This document shows, piece after piece, positions 12,276-23,931 of a stretch of 64,000 nt of DNA. The stretch covers positions 347,568,457 to 347,632,456 of the forward strand of contig OY856412.1 in NCBI GenBank assembly GCA_963693085.1, in the 5' to 3' direction. The stretch's first letter is position 1; every line of letters begins with the position of its first letter. A program made the translations under genes and the position numbers. Under the pieces are notes generated by a model. The model did no database searches. It saw only the letters and a program-made list of their open reading frames with translations, and was not told the DNA's origin. The DNA comes from Alisma plantago-aquatica. Lineage: Eukaryota; Streptophyta; Magnoliopsida; Alismatales; Alismataceae.

Positions 12276-14650
12276 GAATGTTTCGTCCTCGAAACATAAA
12301 CTTACAAGAAAGATACATTCAAGGTTATTCTAAGCTTCTAAAGCCTTCCATGTCATTATATTCTTGTATTTCATACCTGAATGTAGTTTTCAACATTAGA
12401 TCTTTTAATTCTTTACTAAATCACAACATATTTCAAATAGTTCTCAATGATATCAAGCAAATGCTTTATGCCACAGACAAACATAGAATGCAAAGATAAA
12501 CCACCACGCTTTCGCTGTGCAACTCTGATACTCTGATACAACTATCTCAACTTATGCGGCTCAGAAAGTTCTATTGTTCTGTATCACCTTTAAGTGACAA
12601 AAGCGAGTTCACCATGCTATTTTAAACTTTAATAACATGTTACTCAGATAGCAAAACAGTCTTGAATTAAAAGACTAAATTCAACAATCAATTGCACAAT
12701 ACTACTCTTGGCATCCCCATTGGGTCATGGATGCATGAGGTGAAGCATTACCACCTCATTTCATACTATCCTGTTTCGATCCTGGGACCTGTGGGTTATG
12801 GGCCCACACACAATTCAAAGTGTAACCATCGTATTATATCATTTTAGGGTTTCAACAACAGTAATAAGGTAATCCACAATTGTATCAGTCATTCAAGCAT
12901 TAATCATACTCAATTACCACCACTCAGTTATATTAGAGCTAGGTATAACAAGCTACACCTCATTAGGGTTACTTGTCCAGAAAATCTGATTATCATCCTT
13001 TTCTATTAATATGAGTGAATAGGTATAACTACCTTATTCAGGATATCCCTTCATGTGTTCTGACATCATCCAAACCGTATCACCATATCACAAATACACA
13101 ATAGTAAGATGCATATCAGTTATGAATTACTACAACTATCATACGCCTTTAATTTAACATATAGCTTGCACAAATATACTGAAATCATATATAGAACCAG
13201 CTTTCATACCTTAATATGCCTTCAACAAATCATACATGTAAAAACAAATTCACATATTACACAAAGCTAGTGTTTTCCCATATCTCACTGCTCATTCATT
13301 ACTTCTTTACTTTTTGCTACCTATCTTTTTCATATGATTATATACAATAAACATCATTAACATTGAAGCATTTAAGATAGGAATAGATTATTCATCATTC
13401 TTGCTATCACACAAGAATTTTATTTCTTATCGCACTTCATCATATAGTATGTCACTATTACATTCACTAGATGACCCCACCAAGGTAGTTATGCACCATA
13501 TATGATTCATTTTCTCTCATCATTTCATTCCCACCTTGCTCTTATTAAGGAATATATGAAAGAGAAGATGATTTTAAGACTTGGAATACTTGTATTCAAA
13601 CATTCCCTTAATACATTCTCGTATGTAGATTTACTTAGTTATCAACAGAGATATTTGATTAATTAGCACTTGCCTGAATCTCACAACCTCTTTATTTTAT
13701 AATTTCTCCATCATATTTCAAACCCTTTCTTATGTTCCATAGTCCTCTTACCATATACTACTCTTTAACCCGTCATCTTTAATTCTAAATTTTTCTCTTA
13801 TGACCATGTTGCTTATTCATATGTATGGTCATGTATACCATGTTGCACATATTTCCTCCTTTATCTTTATACTATTGTGAAGTTAACGTTCTAAATTAAT
13901 AGTCCTTCTATTAGTTTTTCCTCATGTTGAATACATTACATATTCTTCATTTTTAAATCAAGTGGATCATGTATGGGTCAAACATAGTTTCTCTTTCAAT
14001 CAAGTTTTTTTTTCTCTTCTGAATACAGTCCACCTTTGTATGACTTATTCATTCATTAAACTACACCTATGTTCTTTGCTTAGAAACTAGTTTGTTGTTC
14101 TAGTCGTATGAATTACATGTTCATACGATCCTCTTTACTTTTATGGACCTATTGAATGCTCAACCCTATTCTCTACTTAGACTTTGCTTTAGAGTTCATA
14201 AAAGCATTATACGCTATTATATGATTCATTCTTCATGATTGATTCTTGTTATCTTGAACCATACATACATACATTTCACATATCTTTTCTATATTTCATA
14301 TGTATAGTTCATGCAAAATTAACCAATAAACTGATTATGAGCTTCATATCATGTTCTATTATTCCCAATTAAGGGTTTCACATTTGAGACCCCAAAGTTA
14401 AACCTCAGATATCAGTTTCAACTAATTCTTAGTTGTTCTGATCTTGCCCATATGTTTCAACATCTTACTGTATGTACATTCTTACTCTGATGTGGGTCTA
14501 ATTATTCCAATTCTATTCTTATTATGCTATTGATAGGATTCATTAGATCCTAGTAACGCATCCTGCCAACCGGACCAGGCCAAACCTGAAGTCCTGAAGC
14601 CAAGAACTACAAGAATTACATTCTTCCTGAACTGCCACTCACAGCTCAGA

Positions 14651-14844
14651 AACTCGGCCGATTGGTCAGAAACTCGGCCGATTGCTTCACAACTCGGCCG
14701 ATCCGCTTGAAACTCGGCCGATCAACTTGCCGTTTGATTTTCTGAAAAAGGAAACTCGGCCGAATTACATACAACTCGGCCGATCAGTTTGTTGTTCGAT
14801 TGCCTATTAAGGAAACTCGGCCGAATCACATATAACTCGGCCGA
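14651..14844. repeat. Array of AACTCGGCCGA motifs
   Basis: Eight copies of AACTCGGCCGA. The first four are spaced exactly 20 bp apart (14651, 14671, 14691, 14711). The rest (14753, 14773, 14814, 14834) again come in pairs 20 bp apart. The core CGGCCG is self-complementary. It matches the half-site of the palindromes in the LTRs of the same element. Confidence 0.9.
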
Positions 14845-15387
14845 ATCGCGTACAGATTGAAAACCTAAACAGACCTGCTGATGTCAATTTCACTCGAATC
14901 AGCGGGCAAAACTATAGAAACAAAAGCCCATTCAAAGGTCAATTCTAGTCTACTTGTTACAAAGAATAAAATCAATAAATGCTACAATTGCATAGTGTAC
15001 AACAGATATTAAAGACCCATATTTCAAAGTATTGAATATTTCAATTCAAACATATAAGAGCATTTCTGTACATTTCCAACAAAAACAACATTATGAAATG
15101 TAAGTTCTATCTCCTTTTACATTTATGCTCTTAATTCTTGTTTATTTTCTCGTTTTCTAACCCTAACATTTCTAAGGTTCCTCTCTAGCCCATTCTTCCA
15201 CTGTATACCTGGCCAGGGTATACGTGAGAGAATAGACAGAGTAGCTTGTACTGGCTGATCCAAGTACTCAGATATCGGGCCAGGATATCCAATACTCAAA
15301 TCCCCAAAGCTAACATCAAACACCTCCTATCTGCCACACTTATGACGCTAACTTACTAACTTAATGGTCCTTGACAACTCACCCTAA

Positions 15388-15400
15388 GCTCTGATACCAA
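15388..15400 (-). other. Primer-binding site, tRNA-iMet type (LARD)
   Basis: The minus strand reads TTGGTATCAGAGC, separated by two bases from the end of LTR B. It shows the element is on the minus strand with LTR B as its 5' LTR. Confidence 0.88.
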
Positions 15401-15402
15401 GT

Positions 15403-18400
15403 TGTTACACCCCGATCTCACAATTTCCTCAAATCATGAGATTAGGGCATAAGATAGGATTTATATGTAACACAAAGAACACCCTTAACTTTTTCTTTTC
15501 TTAAAAACTCTTGTTTCTTTGCATTGAACCACATAAAACATCTTAGCAAGGGAATCTGAACATTTCCTTTACTAATCAAACTTTAATAGTAAGGATACAT
15601 GTATAAACATTCATGATGTCTCTCACACATTATGCACATGAAACTTGCTAATTATCATACATATCAAAGAGGAACAATATTACACATTGTAATTACAACT
15701 CTCTCTCTAAACTCTTATTGAGGACCTAGAGTGACAAGGACCGACTGACTCAACTAATCTCGTACTTGACTCCTGTGGCAGGTCTACACTGATGCTCTGA
15801 CCATCTTCAAGTCCACGCGGTTAACCCTAAAAATGTTTGAGTAGAGGGGTGAGCCTAATCGCTCAGTGAATGAGTACTTCATGGAAACAGACTAATGCAC
15901 TAATGTGATTACAGATATAATTTGAATAAACGATATGAAATTTAACAACAATAAATACTACACTGAGCAGTTCTAAAACAATATAATTGAAATAACAAAG
16001 AATGTAAATATTGCATCCAAAGAATAACTACAAGAAGACTATGCTTCTAGTCTTCCTTAACTCTTTCATTTATAAAGAACTCTGTGAACCTATATGATCA
16101 TATTTTAACTTATGCCCTAATCATATGCAGTGTACTCTGCATATAAAGATCTGTAACAAGTTCATGCTACGACCCCACCGTACAAGACTTAGCGACACAC
16201 CCGGGAAATGCTAAGTCTGACGCCAGCCCTGCTCTGCTACAGGACCCCTGGCTCTCCAGCCAGAAACATAGGCTCTACGGCCTCAAGGCACTACTCTGAG
16301 TGCTCCAGACTCCTCCTTTAACCTGAGTACACCGGCGGAGAGTCTCACAGGGTTACCTTCGTGACACAAGCACGAATGGTGTTAGATAACCAAGTTTTCT
16401 TTTTTTTTTCCCCAGTGCCATCGTGACACATGCACGATTGTTGTTAGACACTGCCTCTCTTTCCTCGTTTGTCCGTGACACAAGCACGGATGATGTTGCA
16501 ACACGAGTTTCACCCCTAAGTAACAGACCTTCCTTTAGGGGTTCTACGGTGTTAGGGCACTTAGGTCTATTAATTAATTAACATATAAATATCATAGCTC
16601 ATGTATTCAACATATACCATGTCTCAGTAACATCCCTTTCTAGGGCATGTCATATCTCATCACCTGCAATTTACGATATATGTATTGAAATATAAGAAGC
16701 CCTGTAGTATGTAAATATCATTTCAGAGAGAACAAGCATATAAAGTTAAATGCACTAGAAACATACAATTCAACAATTAAGCATCACCACATCTCATATC
16801 GAGACCTTTCATATTACCATAGCATGATTCATTGAACACCCTATCCTTAGGGTTTCATTTGCCTTATTCATTCATCACATGCCAACACCCTACTCTTAGG
16901 GTTTCATTCACCTCATTCACCTTGTCACATGGCTCTCATAATGATTTCATAGGATATAAGCATTCACTAAATAAAGATTGTTTCCAACAAATCATATGCA
17001 ATCAATATAGACATGAAACCATGGAAATTTAACTAAATTTAGGTTTTCCATATCATTCACTGCGATATCATGTATCCAGAATAAGATTCAATTAAGATAG
17101 CCCATGAGATACATCCTAACCACTTATAGGATTACTAGTCCTTTTCAATAAGGTTGAAACACTAGTGATGTCTCAATTAGGTTAAACCCTAATTACCTCA
17201 TTTGATATAAATCTAAAAAGCATTCTCACTAGGAAGTGTTGTATACGTTTCTGATATGAATCTACCATTTAGGAGTCTTTCAAACAGAGAAGTAATCCAC
17301 ATCATATCAATTTGCAACAATCTTAAATCAAACGGACATTTCAGGTTTTAGAATCACATACTAAGCAATTAGGGATTTGGATGCTATAATCAAATTCGTG
17401 CATTACACTGTTTAGAGGAAGAACCCACTCACCCTAAGGTGTGAAAACACCTCACAACTGCAGCTCAACTCAGGGAATCTCGAATTCCTATCAAATCCCT
17501 AGCAAATCTCCCAATTCTTCTTCCATTAAACTCGGAAACCTTGAAAATGAGGAATTATGAAGAAAGGGTGAGAAAAGAGGGAATTTCGACATCATCTTGG
17601 ATCAAATCAGAGCATGGACGGAATATTGACATGAGAGAGAAGATCCACCATAAAATTCTATGCAAAGAATCCAAACTTACTTGATTTCACCCTTCCTGGA
17701 ATCGCAAAACCCTAATTCAGCAATTCCCCCACTTTCTCCACTCAAGCCCTAACTCTCCCTCTCTCTCTCTAGGTTTTCATTTATCTGGAGTGAATGACGA
17801 AGAATGAGAGCTTTGTGTGTGTGTGGTTGCTCACATAAGTCAATTGAGCTGCTTGGGTCAATTGCATATTGACCCAACACTTAACTTTAATTATATAGGC
17901 TGAATATTCAGTTATACAAAAGTTACTGTAATTCGTTTATTTCAGAGATCAAACATTCTCCAAAAATTATGGGAATTTAGTAAGTTGTTTATAATTGATC
18001 TATAAAGCTTCATTTAAAATTTGAGATCATTGTAGTTACCAATAAATAATTAAAAATAGAACAGTGCACTGCTATATTGCAGTCTGCAATATATTCGGCC
18101 GAGTTTGTCCTGCACAGAACTCGACCGACACCCTTACTGTAAAGATCAAAAGTCATCCAAAAATTATGCCAATTTAACAGAGTGTCTAAAACTGTGTTTT
18201 TCAAGCACAGTTAAAATTTGAGATCAATTGGATATACCAATAAAAATATAAAATTCAATTACCACACTGCTGTAAAATTCTGAAAATGTGATCGGTCGAG
18301 TTTGAAACTCGACCGATAAACAGGTCAGATCATTCTTCAAAAATTCTGATAGTTTCCAATGTTGTTCAAATTTTATATATCCAAATCATATCCAAATTTG

Positions 18401-18690
18401 AAGTAAATCATAGTTACCCATAAAATACTAAAAATCATTTAGTGAGACATTCTACTTATCAAATTCTGTATTCATATGTCATTAAAACCCTATTTTGGGC
18501 CGATTAGGGTTTATGCTTCTCAAACCCTAATTCTCAAGACAAAAGAACATTTAGACTTCTTATCATAGTTAAAACATCCTAATTGTGTTATCGTCATTAA
18601 TTAGATTTCAAGAATGATTATTCTAATTAATCTTTGCAATTGTCTAGGTAAACCCTAATTTACCAATTAAGCTCAGATGGGGTTGTAACA
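15403..18690 (-). repeat. LARD LTR copy B (5' LTR)
   Basis: 3288 bp, collinear with copy A along its whole length. In the first 980 bp I count 11 substitutions (9 transitions) and one 4-bp CT indel. The palindrome at 18291-18317 is perfect, with 13-bp arms around one base. The TATA-like site has changed to CTTATGTGA (17831-17839), so this transcribing LTR may have lost its promoter. Confidence 0.92.
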
Positions 18691-18695
18691 AATAG

Positions 18696-19400
18696 CCTCA
18701 ATTTGAGCTTTCATTTCAGCCTTTTTCATTCTCTTTAGCTCTTTCTCTTCTTCTCTTTCTTCTTCATCTTGCTTGTCAAGTTTGACTCCATGGGCTTATA
18801 GATTTCCTATGAGCTCTTCGATGGGGATATCACCAAGAGACTTCACTTCTTCAATGGAAGTTATGTTGGGTTCCCACCTCTTGGGAAGAGTTCTAAGGAT
18901 CTTTGAGTTGATCTCTCCTCTAGCCATAGAATGACCTAGAACGGCAAGACCATTCAAAATTGTGTTGAGCCTTGAGTACATCTCGGCTATCCTCTCCTTC
19001 TTTCCCATCTTGAAGTTTTCAAAAAGCCCCTTGAACATGTAGACTCTATTTTCCTTCACTTGGGTTGTCCCTTCATAAGTGATGCATAGCTTTTTCCATA
19101 CCTCATAGGTTGTCTCACAAGAGGAAATATGGTTGAATTCAGTGGGGGGCATGGGGGAATATAGAATTTTGATAGCTCTTGTATTCAAGGTTGCTTTCTT
19201 CAAAGTAGGCTCATCCCATTCTTAAATATTTATCTCTGGTAGATTGTATGTACAGTCCACCATTTGACATAGATCATGACTTAATCCTTGGATGTAGAAT
19301 TGTAGCCTTTTTTTCCAATAAAGGAAATTACTCACATCAAAGATCAGAATGTTAATGAGGTATCTACCACCTTGAAAATATCACTTCTTCTCCTACTTGT
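18696..19400 (-). pseudogene. Copia-S gag, N-terminal part
   Basis: Ty1/copia Gag (UBN2-type capsid). Upstream of the clean ORF (19203-18796) the translation already reads FIGKKRLQFYIQGLSHDLCQ, the normal start of the domain, with a stop near 19225. The ORF itself contains EFNHISSCETTYEVWKKL, TYEGTTQVKENRVYMFKGL and MARGEINSKILRTLPKRWEP, all signature stretches. After a stop at 18796 the frame runs on into a Lys/Glu-rich coiled coil up to the LARD junction at 18695. The rest of gag is at 8969-7700. Confidence 0.8.
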
Positions 19401-19420
19401 AGAAGTATGCTTGGAGAAGA

Positions 19421-19435
19421 CCCACTCTGATACCA
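19421..19435 (-). other. Primer-binding site, tRNA-iMet type (copia-S)
   Basis: The minus strand reads TGGTATCAGAGTGGG, the complement of the initiator-Met tRNA 3' end, a few nt inside the LTR end. It fixes the minus orientation and the inner LTR boundary. Confidence 0.8.
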
Positions 19436-19439
19436 CTTG

Positions 19440-21021
19440 TGGGATCTAGGATGGGCTATTTTATCTACAAGGGGTGAATAGAGCTAAAACGCACTTAAAC
19501 AAAATTCATTAGACGTTCAATATATCACAAGGTTGCTAATAAGGCATTTGAGTGCAACTAAACATACATAGCAAGGATGAGAGATTGAAACAAGCACATG
19601 AACACAAGCTATGTAGAGTGGTTCCAATCTCCAAACTAGCAGATTGTTAGTCCACTACCAAAAGAGGTCAACCTATAGGATTTCTTAACCATGTCTACTC
19701 CTTATATTCACTTATAAGAATTACAACATATGACCTTTCTTTTCTAGAACAAGGATACCCAGCTTTCCCTTTGAGGGGAAGGAAGCCAACAACCTACCAA
19801 AGGACTTACCTATCCAACCAAGAGTCTTCTGCCTCACCAAGGACTTACCCATTTTGCAACGAGTCTTTGGACTTCACTAAGGACTTACCCACTCTTGCAC
19901 AAGTCTTCATCCTTTTGAGGAATTACCCACTCTTCTTGGATCTTCTGCTTTTGACTTCACCTTCACCAAGGAGAAGCTTTCACTAAGTACTTACCCACTT
20001 GAGCAAGGAGTCTTCTACCTTCACCAAGGGCTTACCCACCTCTTGTGTCAAGTCTTCAGCCTTGAACTTCTTCACCTCTCTTAACCAAGAAAGAGAACCT
20101 TCATCTTCATCTTCATGGTGGAAATGAGAGATTAGGGGGTGGAGGAAGTAAGAGCCTCACAAAATATACATGTAGGACTAGCTCTCTTACAAATATCATG
20201 CTCACTCTAATGGATGTAGCAAGTGAATAAGCTTAGAGAGAGGGGGAGGCTATAGGATGCACTCAACTATAGAATAAGGACCTTCATAGTGCTTGGCTAA
20301 CCATGGGATGAAGCCCAAGGGGTCCTATTTATAGTTGGGGATGCCCATTAGCCTTTGGGAACACTTAAGGATGAATATTATCTGTTTGGGATGTTGCAAC
20401 GGATTTTTTTTAGTATTGCAACATTCCAACGGCTAGAAACACTTTTCTAAACTTTTCTGTACAGTGCGATCGGTCGAATTTACTTTTGGGAAACTCGACC
20501 AAATACACTATTTGACAAAGCAGATTTGAACAATCGGTTGAGTTTATCCTAGATGAAACTCATCTGATCACTTAAATCAATTTTGTCCAGTGCGGGTATC
20601 AGTCAAGTTTGTGAGTAGTAAAATCGAACGAACCATGACATTCTCAAAATCCATCAAGGGATCATTGAGTTTGTAACTCAACCAAAAAACAACCTACAAT
20701 GAATTTTGGAAAATGTCATTAAAGTGCTTAAATATTCGATTTAAGTGATCCTGATTTTTTCTAAGCTTAATTACAAGTCATACAATCATTACAAGTGATT
20801 TACAACATGATTCTAATGGATTTACATCATATTCCACAAAAGTGCACTTGCATTGATTTTGACTTGTCTTTTCTCCAATTTGAGATGCGCAAGTTAGGGC
20901 ATTTGAAGTGTGTCTATACGTAATCTAAAATCACTAAAGTAGAAGCATTAGACACAAACAATTGGAATGTTTTAGTCATCATCAAAACAAGGGTTTGGTC
21001 AATTTAGACCTAGAGTCAACA
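19440..21021 (-). repeat. LTR of the SIRE/Maximus-like copia
   Basis: About 1.58 kb. The minus-strand start is TGTTGACTCTAGG at 21021 and the end is near 19440, just before the primer site. A TATA box, CTATAAATAG (minus strand, 20325-20334), marks the promoter. Upstream in U3 (20466-20630) are degenerate copies of TCGGTCGAGTT and AACTCGACC. The R-U5 part (19700-20110) holds a series of near-repeats in which GACTTACCCA-like and GAGTCTT-like phrases recur about every 50 bp. The flank after 21021 is GATGG; no partner LTR was found. Confidence 0.7.
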
Positions 21022-22242
21022 GATGGTCCATTTCTGATTTAAGAGGTGTTGACCCCTCTATTTGTATTCATAGAATCAATATTAAGGGAGATGCAAGGAC
21101 ATGTCATAAAATGCAAAGGAGGTTGAATCCTACATTGAAGGAAGTTGTGACTCATGAAGTTGTAAAGATCCTTGATGCCAGAATCATCTATCCCATCTCT
21201 GACAGTGCATGGGTGAGTCTTGTCCAAGTGGTGCCTAAAAAGGGTGAAATAATATGAAGATGGAGAGTTTAGGCCTGTAAGAGAACAATCTAAGTGCCTC
21301 ATGGGTGTGGACTATAGGAAGCTTAATGCCTAGAAAAAAGGACCATTTCCCTCTAACATTCATTGATCACATTCTATAGAGATTGGCATGACAAAGCTTC
21401 TATTGCTTCCTTCATGGCTATTAAGGATATTTTTAAGTTGTAGTGTACCCCGTCAATCATGAGAAGATTATATCCAAGTCTCCAGCATGACATTTTCTTA
21501 TAGAAGAATGTCGTTGGGGATTTTTAATGACCCCTCCACTTTCCAAAGATGTGTGACATCAATTTTCACTAACATGCTTGATTTGTCTTTACAAGTAATT
21601 ATTGATGATTTTTTTAGGAAGTCTTTGGATGACTGCTTGTCCCACCTCACCTCTTTTTAGAGATATATATAAATGTCTACTTAGTTGACAGGGCCAAAGT
21701 ATCTCATCTCTACCTCTACTATTTCTTCTACTGTAAAACATATCTGCTCTTTCTTGGGGCATGTAGGTTTCTATCATTGCTTTATAAAAGACTTTAGAAA
21801 TATTTCCAAGCCACTAGGCCACCTTATTGAAGAAGATGCAGAATTCTAGTTTGATGAAAATTGTGTTCAAGCATTCAAAGAGTTGAAACAAAGGTTGATC
21901 TCTACTCCTATCATGTTTCCCCCAATTTTAATTTGCCATTAGAAATTGTGACCGGTATTTCCGATACAGTAGTGGGGTTTTTTTGGGCCAAAGGTGTGGC
22001 CGGATTCCACATGCAATTTACTATGCAAGCAAGACCCTAGACAAAGCCCAAAGAAACTACACAACTATAGAGAATTAATTACTTGTTATAGTATTTGCAC
22101 TCGACAAGTTCCAATTTTATGTGCTTAAAAAGTCAATATCTATATGGACCCTATTGCACTTAAGTACTTGATGTTGAAGAAAGATTCACAACTAGTGTTG
22201 ATTCGATGGATTCTCCTTCTTCAAGATTTTGACATTGAGATT
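21022..22242 (+). pseudogene. Decayed Athila-type RT and RNase H fragment
   Basis: The plus-strand frame from 21024 reads WSISDLRGVDPSICIHRI, QRRLNPTLKEVV, ARIIYPISDSAWVS and VVPKKGE. With frame changes it continues through VCMDYRKLNA and the RT palm, where many stops occur and the catalytic YVDD box is not recognisable. It then gives GFYHCFIKDFRNISKPLGHL, AFKELKQRLISTPI and the RNase H part HAIYYASKTLDKAQRNYTT and LIRWILLLQDFDIEI. It stops exactly at 22242, where another LTR begins, and on the left at the copia LTR (21021). It is homologous to the RT of Athila-1 but far older. Confidence 0.85.
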
Positions 22243-23750
22243 TGATGCAGGGGTTTTGAGTCACTTTTATAGGCTAGTTTTACACTCGTTTTATGCGCTT
22301 ATTGGTCATATTTGTGGTTAATATTGCATGATTCAATTCCTTTAGCCTATTATCCTTGAATGCATCAAATTCATCTTGTTTTACATTGTTTTGTATAGAT
22401 TATCATATTTCTCATATTTGATTTGTGTTTTTCTCTCATTTTTAGGCAATTCATAATTTTGGACCCGTCGATACCATCGATGGTCCGTCGATAGAATTAA
22501 TAGAGCAACAATGATAGAGCCGGAGAGGAAGCAGATAGTTCGATACCATCGACGCTTTGTCGATGGTCTCGAAAGTCCATCAGTGCGCCAAATATCGTAC
22601 CGTCGATACCATCGACGGGAACAGTCGATGGTATCGAGATGCCATCAGGCGGCTTGCAGAAATTAAAGAAAGCATCGGTACCCTAAGGTGTCGATACCAT
22701 TGACACCCCGTCGATGGTATTGACACCATTGGATTAGAGTTTTGTCTAGCACGACTTCAATCGGATGGCTGCGCTCTTTTGGCAGCCGTAAGTGGTACTT
22801 ATACCTAGAAAAAGACGGCTCAAAGCCGTCATTCATGTTGGATTGCATTACACAAGTTTTGAAGGAGGAGAGAGTGAAGAACGGAGCTGAGAGCTACGCC
22901 CTGGGAGATTTCAAAGATGTAGATGGAGTTTCTCACTGTCGGAAGGTTGCAGAACGCTCATCTTGCGTCGAGGATCACCCAATTCTTCTCCGTTCAGGGG
23001 TTACACCATCTCCATCCATGTTTTCTCCATGTTTTCTCATTCCTTCATGGTGTTTTGCATTGAGATGAACATGTGGGGCTAATCCCCTTTGTCGCTAGGA
23101 CTGGGAGTAGCCCGAGCAATCGTTGTATGACTCTTCTTATATAGTTTATCATAATTTGTCTCTCAAATCTGTGGTATGATATCGTTTTCTCCATTGCTAT
23201 TATTGTTCTTGATCACCATAATGGTAATCTAATACCTTTAATTTCTTTTGATGAAGAATTAACAGTTGAAAATAGGCGGTAATCACATTAACTAATAAAT
23301 CCTTTGGAAAAGGTGATGTACAGTTAATGGTGGAAACCCAAAGACATGTTCTTCATGCACCTAGTCTAGGGCATATGTTACTACTGGCGTGGAACCGACC
23401 TAGATTAAGGTAGTGAATTGTATCGTGGAAGCGAGTAATTCTGGCTACATGCCACTATCCGGAAAGGGATACGAGTTGTGATAATTGTGAAGGAATTAGT
23501 ACAACAAGAACCCGCGGTGAAACTGCTTTTTCGATTAAACCAACCATTTAATCGATTGCTTTGTTTTCTTTTGTTTTTGTTTTTATTTTTCTTTTTCAAA
23601 ACAACTTCCAAACTTTTACAATCGATTTAGCTAATCGCGAGTAGTTAGTAGTAGTCTACCGATAATTACATTTCCCAATGTTCGACTCGGGCCTCACAAG
23701 GCCTATATTACATTGACGCATACACTTGCGTTATACGCACTGTAAAGTCA
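22243..23750 (+). repeat. 5' LTR of Athila-2
   Basis: Starts TGATGCAGGGG directly after RNase H coding of the older element and ends TAAAGTCA, 11 nt before the primer site. About 1.5 kb. U3 holds inverted repeats of TCGATACCATCGA (22465-22740); a weak TATA-like TTATACCTAG lies near 22799. No ORF of note. Its partner LTR is missing, so the ends rest on position and the TG/CA dinucleotides. Confidence 0.7.
22465..22740. repeat. Inverted-repeat cluster TCGATACCATCGA in Athila-2 U3
   Basis: Four hairpin-type units, each a TCGATACCATCGA-like arm followed within 5-15 nt by its reverse complement. The clearest has perfect 14-bp arms at 22603-22616 and 22624-22637 with a 7-nt loop. The same arms recur at 26460-27010. 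Confidence 0.88.
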
Positions 23751-23761
23751 TGTCAAGTTTT

Positions 23762-23779
23762 TGGCACCGTTGCCGGGGA
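23762..23779 (+). other. Primer-binding site, tRNA-Asp type (Athila-2)
   Basis: TTGGCACCGTTGCCGGGGA follows the LTR end after a short spacer. It differs from the plant tRNA-Asp complement by one base (GCACC for GCGCC), a transition of the kind produced by deamination. Confidence 0.8.
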
Positions 23780-23931
23780 AATGGAAATTTTCAGCACTAC
23801 GAGTGCTACAAGCGGCCACCCTAGGCCACTTTTAATAATTTTAATAATTGAGAGTAAATTATCTATCTTTCAAATTCTTTATTCATCTAGCACTGTACTT
23901 AATCAATTTTTCACATTTCAGGTACTAGTGC

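Larger units (their letters stand above)
12261..15402 (-). other. LARD internal domain, non-coding
   Basis: 3.1 kb of AT-rich DNA without frames longer than chance and without retroelement protein similarity on either strand. The one clear structure is the AACTCGGCCGA array at 14651-14844. Any packaging or dimerisation signals would be expected beside the primer site (15100-15400). Confidence 0.8.
8975..18690 (-). mobile_element. Complete non-coding LTR retrotransposon (LARD)
   Basis: This is a full element with two direct LTRs (8975-12260 and 15403-18690), a 3142-bp internal domain, an initiator-Met primer site, a polypurine tract and a perfect 5-bp target duplication AATAG (8970-8974 and 18691-18695). 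The primer site and polypurine tract place it on the minus strand. No gag or pol sequence is recognisable in the internal domain on either strand, so it must have been mobilised by proteins of another element. The GACGAAACATTC stretch beside the polypurine tract resembles the pol-LTR junction of Ty3/gypsy elements, which hints at the parent. LTRs differ by roughly 1% in the first 980 bp I compared. Confidence 0.92.
7700..21021 (-). mobile_element. SIRE/Maximus-like Ty1/copia remnant (copia-S), split by a LARD
   Basis: Minus-strand order: LTR (21021 to about 19440), tRNA-iMet primer site (19435-19421), gag (about 19400-18696), the 9.7-kb LARD with its target duplication, gag continued (8969-7700). 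Gag is clearly one gene cut in two, because the LARD flanks carry the same AATAG. All of pol and the second LTR are missing from the low-coordinate side. The LTR start on the minus strand (TGTTGACTCTAGG, then CCCTTGTTTTGATGATGAC) is characteristic of this copia group. Confidence 0.75.

Noticed and set aside
14651..14844. Regularly spaced repeats resembling a CRISPR array
   Set aside because: Units are 11 bp with 9-bp gaps, inside a plant retrotransposon; length and spacing do not fit any CRISPR array.
10404..17032. Identical small frames (66 codons) at 10404 and 16832
   Set aside because: They look conserved only because the two LTRs of the LARD are duplicates. No start context, no domain, and the LTR is otherwise non-coding.
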